Positions 46,130 through 55,752 of a DNA stretch of 64,000 nucleotides are shown here, piece by piece (positions within the stretch are counted from its first letter, which is position 1; each line of letters opens with the position of its first letter). Where the stretch lies: assembly GCA_963805715.1 (NCBI GenBank), contig CAWDVK010000009.1:620001-684000 (forward strand). The letters run 5' to 3'. Made by a program: the position numbers and the translations under genes. This DNA is from CAWDVK01 sp963805715 (GTDB taxonomy: Bacteria > Actinomycetota > Actinomycetes > Streptosporangiales > Streptosporangiaceae). The notes beneath the pieces are model-generated. The model was not told the DNA's origin and searched no databases. It was given only the letters and a program-made list of their open reading frames with translations.

Positions 46130-46642
46130 TCAGTCGGCCGCGTCCGCCACGAGGCCCGGCAGCAGGCCCGGGCTGGCCGGAGCGTGCGCGCCGCGGGCGG
46201 CGGCCGTGTGCTCCTGGTCGGCCTCCAGGGTCTGCTCCAGGTCCGTCTCGATATCGGCGAGCAGGCCAGGCTGGCGGCGGCTCACGGCAAAGAGCCAGGC
46301 GCCGCCCGCGGCGAGGTAGCCGAGGAAGATGTACGGGAAGATGTTCGTCGGGAAGGCGGGCACGGGGTAGAAGCTGCCGACCGTCGGCACGAGCAGGCAG
46401 AGGACCGCGAGGACGGCGAAGCCGACGTGCCGGGCCCGCAGCTCGCGGCGCTTGGCCAGGTAGAAGGGCGCGGCGATGGCAGTCAGGAAGTAGGCCAGCA
46501 GGAAGCCGAAGGCAGCCAGGGTGCCGGCATCCCCGAACGTGTTCAGCGGTCCGGTCCAGACCTCCAGCCCGGCCGCGATCAGGAAGATGACGGCGATGTA
46601 GGCCGTGATGGCGACGTGCGGCATCCCGTTCGTCTCATGCAC
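46130..46642 (-). pseudogene. APC-family amino acid permease remnant, 5'-truncated
   Basis: The 170 residues from ATG 46642 match only the last third of an APC transporter: PHVAITAYIAVIFLIAAGLEVWTG, then FGDAGTLAAFGFLLAYFLTAIAAPFYLAKRRELR, HVGFAVLAVLCLLVPTVGSFYPVP and FPYIFLGYLAAGGAWLF. The first eight or so helices are absent and no trace was found in the 174 bp upstream. There is no ribosome site. It is probably a deletion remnant, although a four-helix product could in theory still be made. Confidence 0.65.
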
Positions 46643-46816
46643 GCGGCTCAGCCGCCGTTTGCGAAGGGAGCCTCATCGCTTCCCATTAGAACGATTCTCA
46701 GACCGCGGCCGGCGACCGGCAAGGCCGTCGTCGTTAACATTGACGGCAATGGCGTTACGGCGAAATTAACAGGCCGGACATTTGCAGTGATTACCCGGAC
46801 CGGCCGGCGGCTCGGG

Positions 46817-47657
46817 TCAGCCGGCCCGCTCCAGGATCCGCACCGGATCACGCCGGGCCCGTCGGGGATCAGGTTCTGGCCGAACACCAGGTCCTGGCCG
46901 AGACGGCGGCGACGGCCCAGCATCTTCAGCGGCTGCGAGCCGCGCTCGGCGGTCATCTGGTCGATCGTGGTGACCACGCAGCGGCCGCACGGCTTGACCG
47001 CCCGGAAGGACACCGGGCCGATGCTGAGCCGCCGCCAGCAGTCCTCGTCCCATGGATCGGTGTCCGCGACGACCACGTTAGGCCGGAACCGGTTCATCGG
47101 GACCGGCTCGTCGCCGTCGTCGGCCAGCCACTTGCCGAGCGCGTCCAGCGACGCGGTGCTGGTGACCAGCAGCGGGTAGCCGTCGGCAAAGCTGACCACG
47201 TCACCGGGAGCGCCATAACGAGCGTCCACCGGCCGCCGCCGCGGATCGTCGAGGTAGGTCAGCCGGACCGGGCGGCCGAGAACGTCCGACAGCCATTCAT
47301 CGGCGGCCGGGCCGGCCGCGGGGCGAGAAGCTCCGATCGCCAGACGCTGACCGGCACCATCTCGGCGCCCGCGGCCTGCCGCGGCGGCTCGACCAGGATG
47401 GCGAGCCGGCCCGGAGCGGCGATGAAGATGACTCCCTCACCAGGCGCCGGCCCCGCATACCGGACCTGGATGCGGGCCAGCTGGGGCTCCTCCCGCTGGC
47501 TGATGAACCGGCCGGCCGGATCGGCCAGGAGCCAGCGGCGATCGCCGGCCAGGCCCCAGGGCTGCACCAGGGACTCGCGCAGGTCCAGTCCCCGCGCTCC
47601 CTTGAGCGGGTAGATGTGGATGGAGGCCAGGCTCGGGCCGGTGCCCGGTGTGCTCAT
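46817..47657 (-). CDS. MOSC domain protein (YcbX/MARC-like), frameshifted
   Basis: The N-terminal beta-barrel domain is in frame one (SIHIYPLKGARGLDLRESLVQPWGLAGDRRWLLADPAGRFISQR). The MOSC domain is in frame two (FRPNVVVADTDPWDEDCWRRLSIGPVSFRAVKPCGRCVVTTIDQ, the molybdenum-cofactor Cys in KPCGRC). One base is lost at about 47301-47325. Near the end the usual GVIRVGDPVRILERAG is disrupted: GVIR is followed by a third frame with PVRILERAG and stop at 46817. Without that second shift the frame runs on to 46648. ATG 47657 follows GAGGAG. Confidence 0.8.
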
Positions 47658-47968
47658 GGTCGGCTCCTCGTCCGCGTCGCGCCGCGATCGGCGCGTTCCA
47701 CGGCGGCGCTGGCCAGCGCGCGACCCTGCGCGCCGATCGCACCGCGCTTGCCGGCAGACGGCGGTGTCGCCACGCGGCTCCCGGCCCGGCCGCGTGCCGC
47801 TGGCCGGCCGGAGCAGCAAGCACCAGCTTAGCTTCCGGTGCCGGCCAGCGGCGGTAGCATCTCCAGGGCACCCGGCGGACCGGGAAAGACGCCACCCCGC
47901 CGCTCAGCCTGGCTGCCGGACCGGCCGGCCGCGATAAGCTGATCAGGGCCCGATAGTGAGCGGCTGGT

Positions 47969-47998
47969 TTGAGCAGCCGGGAGCTTCTCGGCTATCCT
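47969..47998 (+). promoter_or_regulatory. Promoter of rpsT
   Basis: TTGAGC (47969-47974) and TATCCT (47993-47998) are separated by 18 nt, close to the actinobacterial vegetative consensus. Transcription from about 48005 would give a ~150-nt untranslated leader. Confidence 0.5.
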
Positions 47999-48094
47999 TC
48001 ATTCTCGGCTGCCTGCGTGCCCCCATGCGCCGGCACGGGGTCTGCCTGCCGCCTGTGCGGACCTCGGCTCGGGCCGGGCACCACCTGACCACAC

Positions 48095-48130
48095 ACCCTG
48101 ACCACCCTGACCACCCTGACCACCCTGACC
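48095..48130 (+). repeat. Four tandem ACCCTGACC repeats in the rpsT leader
   Basis: Four perfect consecutive copies of the 9-mer ACCCTGACC, ending 24 nt before the rpsT start. The predicted rpsT message would carry them in its 5' leader. Confidence 0.9.
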
Positions 48131-48154
48131 AGAATCATCTAGCGAGGCACCTGC

Positions 48155-48424
48155 GTGGCTAACATCAAGTCCCAGATCAAGCGCAACAAGCAGAACGAGA
48201 AGGCACGGCAGCGCAACAAGGCCGTGAAGTCCGGGCTGAAGACGTCCGTGCGCAAGTTCCGCGAGGCCGCTGACTCGGGCAACGTGGAGGACGCCGCCCT
48301 CGCGATGCGCGCCGCGGTCGTCAAGCTCGACAAGGCGGCCAGCAAGGGCGTCATCCACAAGAACCAGGCGGCCAACCGCAAGTCGGCCATCGCCAAGCGG
48401 GCCGAGCAGCTGAAGGAGGCTTAG
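48155..48424 (+). CDS. rpsT: 30S ribosomal protein S20
   Basis: An 89-residue S20: (V)ANIKSQIKRNKQNEKARQRNKAVKSGLKTSVRKF at the N-terminus and the Ala/Lys-rich C-terminal helix VIHKNQAANRKSAIAKRAEQLKEA. It binds 16S rRNA early in assembly. GTG start at 48155; the ribosome site (GAGGCAC) is modest. It converges on holA with a 4-nt overlap of stop regions and is flanked by lepA/holA as in most actinomycetes. Confidence 0.97.
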   Translation: MANIKSQIKRNKQNEKARQRNKAVKSGLKTSVRKFREAADSGNVEDAALAMRAAVVKLDKAASKGVIHKNQAANRKSAIAKRAEQLKEA

Positions 48425-49437
48425 CGGCCGGACCGGCAGCTGACGATCGTGGCGACCGCCCGCTCCAGCGCGTAGCCGGCGTTCGCCCCCTCCCCCTTCA
48501 CCTGCGCGTCTGCCTCGGCCACGGCCGCGTGCGCCCTGGCCACGCCCTCGCCTGTCCAGCCGCGGAGCTGCTGGCGGACCCGGTCTATCTTCCACGGCGG
48601 CAGGCCGAGCTCGCCGGCCAGCGACTCGGCGCTGGCATTCCTGGATGCCGACCCGACCCGGCCCAGTGCGCGGACGCCCTGCGCGAGCGCGCTGGTGATC
48701 AGGACCGGCGACGTCCCGGTGGAAAGGGCCCAGCGAAGCTGGGTCAGCGCGTCGGAGAGCTTCCCCTCGCAGGCCCGGTCGGCCACCGAGAAGCCGCTGG
48801 CCTCGGCCCGGCCGCGGTAGTACCGGGCCACGACCGCCTGGCTGATCACCCCGGTCGTGTCCGCCGACAGCTGGCTGCAGGCGGCCGCCAGGTCGCGCAG
48901 GTCGGTACCGACCGCGTCCAGCAGCGCGCGCAGTCCGCCGTCGTCCGCCTTCCGCCCGGCCCGGATGAACTCGCCCCGCAGGAAGTCAATGCGCTCGCCG
49001 AATCGCTTGACCGGGGGGCAGTTGACCCGGCGGGCCCCGGCTGCGGCCAGGCTGGCGAGCACCGCCTTGCCCTTGGCCCCGCCAGCATGGGTGACCACCA
49101 GCACGAGGTCGGGCGAGCCAGCCGCCGCCAGCGCCGTGATCTCCGCCGCCACGTCCTTGACGGCGTCCTGAGCTGACCGGACGATGACGGCCGTCCCCCC
49201 GCCGAACAGCGATGGCGCGGTCAGCGCCGACAGCTCGCCAGGTGCCAGTTCCGCTGCCATCACGTCGTGCACGTCGATGCCGTCCGCGCCAGCGGGCGCT
49301 GAGCTGCCGCCGGAACCGTCCGCGGCGGCCAGCACAGCACTGACGGCCCGCTCGACCAGCAGCTCTTCCTCGCCGACGATGACGGTCACGGGCGGCGCCC
49401 GGGCCGGGTCCGGTCCGAGCGCTGAACCTGAGGGCAT
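48421..49437 (-). CDS. holA: DNA polymerase III subunit delta
   Basis: A ~338-residue clamp-loader delta subunit. It begins with a beta strand VTVIVGEEELLVERAVSAVLAAA and has the conserved LFGGGTAVIVRSAQDAV, then WALSTGTSPVLITSALAQGVRALGRV and LPPWKIDRVRQQLRGW, typical of HolA. It opens the sliding clamp for loading. ATG 49437 (MPSGSALGPD) is chosen; the longer open frame upstream is low-complexity and unlikely to be coding. It ends against rpsT. Confidence 0.9.
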   Translation of the reverse strand: MPSGSALGPDPARAPPVTVIVGEEELLVERAVSAVLAAADGSGGSSAPAGADGIDVHDVMAAELAPGELSALTAPSLFGGGTAVIVRSAQDAVKDVAAEITALAAAGSPDLVLVVTHAGGAKGKAVLASLAAAGARRVNCPPVKRFGERIDFLRGEFIRAGRKADDGGLRALLDAVGTDLRDLAAACSQLSADTTGVISQAVVARYYRGRAEASGFSVADRACEGKLSDALTQLRWALSTGTSPVLITSALAQGVRALGRVGSASRNASAESLAGELGLPPWKIDRVRQQLRGWTGEGVARAHAAVAEADAQVKGEGANAGYALERAVATIVSCRSGR

Positions 49438-49499
49438 GTCCGCAGCATGCCATGAGCCGGGCACTGCTGTCGCACGGGCACGGGACTGGCGTCCCCCCC

Positions 49500-49622
49500 G
49501 CCGCGGGACCGCCGTCGCCACGGGTACCGGACCGCCGTCGCCACGGCCACGGCACCGCCCCGCCACCGCCACCGCCACCGGCGGGAGCAGGATCGGGGCA
49601 GGGGCAGCGGCAGCGGCAGCCG
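49500..49622. repeat. Low-complexity GC-rich simple repeats
   Basis: Between holA and degV there are short runs of CCACCG (about 49562-49580), GGCAGC/GGGGCA (about 49595-49622) and an interrupted duplication of ACCGCCGTCGCCACGG (around 49509 and 49532). No gene is supported here. Confidence 0.6.
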
Positions 49623-49624
49623 TC

Positions 49625-50467
49625 TTAGCAGGGAGCGACAACCACGCCGAGCATGCCGGGACCGGTATGGGCCAGGATGGCCGCACCGGCCTCGGTCAGG
49701 TACCGGTGCCGGGCCAGCGGGATCGCGGCGGCCAGCTGCCCGGCCAGCTCGGCCGCCCTGCTGGCCTGGCCGATGTGCTGCACCGCGATGTCGGCCGGCC
49801 GTCCGGCCGCGAACTGGGCGGCCAGCTCAGCCAGCCGCTCCGCGGCGGCGGACCGGGTGCGAACCCGTTCTAGCATGCTGATCCTGCCGCTGCGCATGGT
49901 CAGCAGCGGCCGGGCCGTCAGCACGGCGCCCGCCGGACCGGCCAGCGGACTGAGCCAGCCGCCGGCTCGCAGCTGATCGGGACTGTCCACGGCGAGGAAC
50001 GAGCCGAGCCGCTCCGCCCGGAGGCGCGCGGCGGCGGCGACCGCGGCCCCCGGCAGGCCGGCCGCGGCAGCGGCCGCCGCGGTCAGCGCCGTGATCCCCA
50101 GGCCCATCCCGATGGACCGCGAGTCCACGACGTGCACCGGCACAGGCGCCTCGGCGGCCGCCAGCTCAGCGGAGCTGAGCGTGCCGGACAGCTCCCCGGA
50201 CAAGTGCACCGAGACGACCTCCGCCGCGCCCGCCTCCGCCGCGGCCGCGTAAGCCGCCGCGAACCTGGCGGGCGACGGGCGGGCCGTCGTCAGCCGCTCT
50301 CCGCTGCTCAGGTACTCCGCCAGCGGGCCGCTGAGGACGCCGGGGCCATCATCGGCAGTGTGGCTGCCTGCCAGGACCCGCAGCGGGACGATCATGATCG
50401 AGCGGGACTCGGCCAGGCCGGACGGGAGGCCTGCCGTCGAGTCGGTGACCACCGCGGTCCGGCCCAT
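49625..50467 (-). CDS. DegV family fatty-acid-binding protein
   Basis: A 280-residue DegV protein. The N-terminal domain starts TAVVTDSTAGLP (DSxxxLP) and has the conserved TTARPSPARFAAAYAAA and VVSVHLSGELSGTLSSAELAA followed by VHVVDSRSIGMGLGI. DegV proteins bind a fatty acid and in some bacteria serve as FakB partners of a fatty acid kinase. No fakA is adjacent. ATG 50467, 13 nt after the hutI-like gene, suggests co-transcription with it. The Ala-rich C-terminal domain is typical of high-GC hosts. Confidence 0.9.
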   Translation of the reverse strand: MGRTAVVTDSTAGLPSGLAESRSIMIVPLRVLAGSHTADDGPGVLSGPLAEYLSSGERLTTARPSPARFAAAYAAAAEAGAAEVVSVHLSGELSGTLSSAELAAAEAPVPVHVVDSRSIGMGLGITALTAAAAAAAGLPGAAVAAAARLRAERLGSFLAVDSPDQLRAGGWLSPLAGPAGAVLTARPLLTMRSGRISMLERVRTRSAAAERLAELAAQFAAGRPADIAVQHIGQASRAAELAGQLAAAIPLARHRYLTEAGAAILAHTGPGMLGVVVAPC

Positions 50468-50480
50468 GTCCGGCGCTCCG

Positions 50481-51692
50481 CTACAGGCCGACCGCCTCGC
50501 CGCCGCGCCAGACCCGGTACGGGCGCAGGCCGTAGGCCCAGGCGAAGGCGCCCTCGTGGTCGGCGTCCCAGGCCACGATGTCCGCGAACCGGCCGGGCGC
50601 CATCGCGCCCCGGTCCGGCGCGCGCAGCGCCTGGGCACCGCCCAGGGTGGCCGCGCGGAGGGCTTCGGCCACGCTCATCCCGAGGTTCGCGATGGCCAGC
50701 GCGATGACGAGCGGCATCGAGGTAATGCCGTTGCGGCCAGGCGAGTGGTCCGAGCCGAGGGCCACGGCGACGCCCTTGTCCAGCAGGGCACGGACCGGCG
50801 GCAGCTTGCCGCAGTCGGATGCCACTGCCGGGCAGACCACCGCGGCGACGCCGGCGCTGGCCAGGGCAGCCACGTCATCGTCGTCCGCCCCCTGCAGCAG
50901 GTCCGCCGACGCGCAGCCCAGCTCGGCAGCCAGCTGCGCGACGCCGGCCCGCGGGTCGCCGCACACGTGCAGCCGGGGCAGCAGCCCGGCCGAGCGGCCC
51001 GCGCCCAGGATCCAGCGCGCTTCCCTGGTGGTGAACCTGCCGTCGTCGCAGTAGGTGTCGACGCTGTCGGCGCCCGCGGCCGCCGCGTCGGCGCACCAGC
51101 CGCTGACGGCATCCACGTAGTCGTGCCGCCTGCCGAAGTACTCGGGCGGCACGGCGTGCGCCGCGAAGAAGGTCGCGTGCACGCGCGGCATGCCGGGCTC
51201 GTTCTCCAGCGACCGGAGCAGCCTGACGTTGGCGAGCTCGCCGTCCCTGGTGAGGTGATAGCCGGTCTTCGCCTCGATCGTGGTGGTGCCGCTCACGAGC
51301 CAGTGCCGCAGCCGCTCCCGGACGCCGTTGCACAGCGTCCAGGGATCCGTTCCGCGGGTGATCGTGACCGTGGACGACATGCCGCCGCCCGCCGCCGCGA
51401 TCTCCCGCGCGGACGAGCCGTTGGAGCGCATGGCCAGCTCAGCCCAGCGGTTGCCGGCGTAGACGGGGTGAGTGTGGGCATCGATCAGGCCGGGAGTCAC
51501 CAGCGCCCCGCCGAGGTTCTCGACCTGGTCAACGTCGACGATGTCCTCGATGACGCCCGGAATGCTGGCGGGGAGATCGGCGGATGGCCCAACCCAGACA
51601 ATACGATCATCACGCGACAAGATCGCGGCATTACTCCACACCTCTGAGCCGGTCCACAGCCGGCCAATGTTGGTGAGGAGACGAACTGTCAT
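50481..51692 (-). CDS. Imidazolonepropionase-like amidohydrolase (divergent HutI)
   Basis: A 403-residue metal-dependent amidohydrolase with overall HutI similarity: VTPGLIDAHTHPVYAGNRWAELAMRSNG, TTTIEAKTGYHLT and HATFFAAHAVPPEY. The H-x-H pair, RLHVCG His and SDHSPG Asp could bind a metal. Two positions differ from usual HutI: the segment normally SADH reads SADLLQG, losing a conserved His, and the usual HADE/HANQ is HVCG. It may therefore act on a different cyclic amide. No hutU or hutH is adjacent. ATG at 51692 with GGAGG about 10 nt upstream. Confidence 0.75.
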   Translation of the reverse strand: MTVRLLTNIGRLWTGSEVWSNAAILSRDDRIVWVGPSADLPASIPGVIEDIVDVDQVENLGGALVTPGLIDAHTHPVYAGNRWAELAMRSNGSSAREIAAAGGGMSSTVTITRGTDPWTLCNGVRERLRHWLVSGTTTIEAKTGYHLTRDGELANVRLLRSLENEPGMPRVHATFFAAHAVPPEYFGRRHDYVDAVSGWCADAAAAGADSVDTYCDDGRFTTREARWILGAGRSAGLLPRLHVCGDPRAGVAQLAAELGCASADLLQGADDDDVAALASAGVAAVVCPAVASDCGKLPPVRALLDKGVAVALGSDHSPGRNGITSMPLVIALAIANLGMSVAEALRAATLGGAQALRAPDRGAMAPGRFADIVAWDADHEGAFAWAYGLRPYRVWRGGEAVGL

Positions 51693-52274
51693 CCTGCGCC
51701 GCCTCCTTCCGGAAGCGCGCGGCGGACTCGTGCCGCGGTCGTGGTACGGATTCGCTGGTGGTCAGGAACTGGCAGAAATCTAGTGAAGCCGATCGGGCAG
51801 CGCGCCCGCAAGTGGTCCTGTGCGGTTGCGCCTGCCAACATATCGGTTGACTCACCCTATTGCGCAAGGGATCAGCCGAGATTTGCGGGCCAGTAACCTC
51901 AATGCGCAAAACGAGCGGCCCTGACCTGCGGCGACCGCCCGGCCGCGCTGCCAGTGCACGTGCAATCGTGCGGTGCAGGTGCAACCACTTCCTGCACGCT
52001 CGCTCAGTCCTCCTCACCTGCGAGGACTACCTGCAAACGATCGCAGCGGGCCGGGCGGGCGGAGCAGAACGGCCGGCCGGGCGGAATCGAAGGAGCCGGG
52101 CTAATAGAAAACCAGTGCTGCCCGGCTGCCCCTAAGCGGGCGGCGGATGTTCTCCTATTTGCCGGGCGCAATTGCGCCGCGCAATGAGGCGGCATCCGGA
52201 CAGCCTTGATTGAACGGTTAAACAGCGTTCACTTCCCGATTGCCATGCGGCATTCCGGCGGATCGCGGCCGACC
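51693..52274. other. 582-bp intergenic region upstream of the hutI-like gene
   Basis: No gene was supported. Several ordered elements are present: TGCGCAA at 51861-51867 and 51903-51909 (42 bp apart), the palindrome GCGCAATTGCGC at 52167-52178, AGCCGGGC/GCCCGGCT arms at 52094-52101 and 52120-52127, and the inverted repeat TGAACG-N9-CGTTCA at 52211-52231. The region is AT-richer than its surroundings in places and probably holds the promoter and operators of the hutI-like/degV unit plus the hflX terminator. Confidence 0.45.
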
Positions 52275-53727
52275 TCAGGCCGGCGCCGCCGGCACGTCGA
52301 TCCGGGCCAGCTCGGCGGCCAGGCCGAGCGGCACCCGGGCAGTCAGCTCGGTGCCGTCACCGCCGTGCCTGACCTCCAGCACCTCGCCCTCCTGGTGCGC
52401 GCGGGAGAGCAGGTCGCCCCGGCTGTACGGGACGGTGACGCTGACCTCCCGGTGCTGCCAGGGGACCAGCCGCTCCACCTCGGCCAGCAGGTCATCGGTC
52501 CCGGCTCCGGTCTTCGCCGAGACCACGACCGAATGCCGCTCCTGCAGCCGCAGGCCCTCCACCACGATCGGATCAGCCGCGTCCGCCTTGTTGATCACGA
52601 CCAGCTCGGGCACATCGGCCGCGCCGATCTGGCCGAGTACCTCGCGCACGGCCGCGAGCTGCGCCCGCGGGTCCGCGTCCGACCCGTCCACGACATGCAG
52701 GATCAGGTCGGCATCCGCCACTTCCTCCAGGGTCGAGCGGAAGGCATCGACCAGCTGGTGCGGCAGATGGCGGACGAAGCCGACCGTGTCGGTCAGCGTG
52801 AACGTCCAGCCTGCCGGGGTCCTGGCCTTGCGGACGGTGGGATCGAGCGTCGCGAAGAGCGAGTTGTCCACCAGCGCGTGCGCCCCGGTCAGCCGGTTCA
52901 GCAGGCTCGACTTGCCCGCATTGGTGTAGCCGGCGATCGCCACCGACGGCACCGCGCGGCGGCGCCGCTGGCCGCGCCTGACCTCGCGGTCGGCCGCCAG
53001 CTCGGTCAGCTCGCGGCGCAGCCTGGTCATCCGGGTCCTGATCCGCCGCCGGTCAGTCTCGATCTTGGTCTCGCCGGGGCCGCGCGTCCCGATGCCGCCG
53101 CTGCCCCCGGCCCGGCCGCCCGCCTGCCGGGACAGCGACTCGCCCCAGCCCCGGAGCCTGGGCACCAGGTACTGCAGCTGCGCGAGCTCGACCTGCGCCT
53201 TGCCCTCCTTGCTCCGCGCATGCTGGGCGAAGATGTCGAGGATGAGGGCGGTCCGGTCGATGACCTTGACCCGGACGATGCCCTCGAGCCGGCGCAGCTG
53301 GCCGGGGGTGAGCTCGCCGTCGCAGATGACCGTGTCCGCGCCGCACGCGGTCACCAGGTCAGCCAGCTCGGCTGCCTTGCCCGCGCCCACGTAGGTCGCG
53401 GCATCGGGCCGCCCGCGGCGCTGGATCAGGCCGTCCAGGACCTGCGACCCGGCCGTCTCGGCCAGCTGGGAGAAGCTCGCGCAGCGAGTTCTCGGCTGCG
53501 GCCAGGTTCGCGTCCGGCCACACGCCCATGAGCACCACGCGCTCCAGCCGGAGCGCCCGGTACTCGACCTCGGTGACGTCCTGGAGCTCGGTCGACAGCC
53601 CGGCCACGCGGCGCAGGGCATGCCTGTCCTCCAGGTCGAGCTGCCCGGCATCCACATCGTCCTGCCGCTCGTCGAGGTCAGCAGTCAGCGCGCCGCGGGC
53701 CGGCTCATTGTCAGAAAGTGCAGTCAT
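52275..53727 (-). CDS. hflX: GTPase HflX, frameshifted
   Basis: A ribosome-splitting GTPase. The 5' frame starts MTALSDNEPARGAL and reaches LERVVLMGVWPDANLAAAENSLRE. After about 53470-53478 the other frame continues with SQLAETAGSQVLDGLIQRRGRPDAATYVGAGKAAEL, the glycine-rich linker GGRAGGSGGIGTRGPGETKIETDRRRI and the GTPase domain (GYTNAGKSSLLNRL, DTVGFVRHLPHQLVDAFRSTLEE, NKAD). One extra base in GAGCTTCTCCC explains the break. hflX normally follows dapF in actinomycetes; here aceB, glcDEF and other genes intervene. Confidence 0.92.
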
Positions 53728-54102
53728 TGCCATCCAGGGCAGCATCCGTTGCCGGATGTTATGCCATTAGTCGTGAAGTTAAGTGAGATAGTTCCCGTAT
53801 ACCCCGGCTGCTGCCGTCCCACAGCTGGCAGTCGCCGGTGCAGTCGATGGTGCCATGCATGACGCCCATCATCACCTCAATAACAACGGGCCCGGCCCGG
53901 ATGTGCCCGGCCCGGCTCGCCGGGAACGGACCTGATCCGGGCCTGGGCCCGGCCGGCTCCGATGAGTTACGGTCTTCGTGACCGGCGCCGCGCAGCGGCT
54001 CCGCCCGCCCTGGCCACGAGCAGGTCCCATGCTGGGAGGCCGTCCCGGCCGCGGGCGCCAGCCGGATTTCAGCGAGAGCATCGCGGGAGAGGAGCCAGGA
54101 AC
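53728..54102. other. Divergent intergenic region hflX / aceB
   Basis: A 375-bp region. The hflX-proximal 70 bp are AT-rich (TTATGCCATTAGTCGTGAAG around 53760) and likely hold a promoter. The central part has two direct copies of GGCCCGGCCCGG-type sequence (about 53887-53918). The aceB-proximal part contains the GGAGAGGAG ribosome site. No extra gene is supported. Confidence 0.4.
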
Positions 54103-55707
<1,605 letters not shown>

Positions 55708-55752
55708 CAGCCGCGGCGCAGTTGGCGGTCGCGGGCCGAGAGGGGGATCCTG

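Larger units (their letters stand above)
47658..48154. other. Divergent intergenic region before rpsT
   Basis: About 500 bp between the MOSC gene and rpsT. It contains the rpsT promoter candidate (47969-47998) and a tandem repeat in the rpsT leader (48095-48130). The remaining part is GC-rich and without a supported gene on either strand. Confidence 0.5.
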
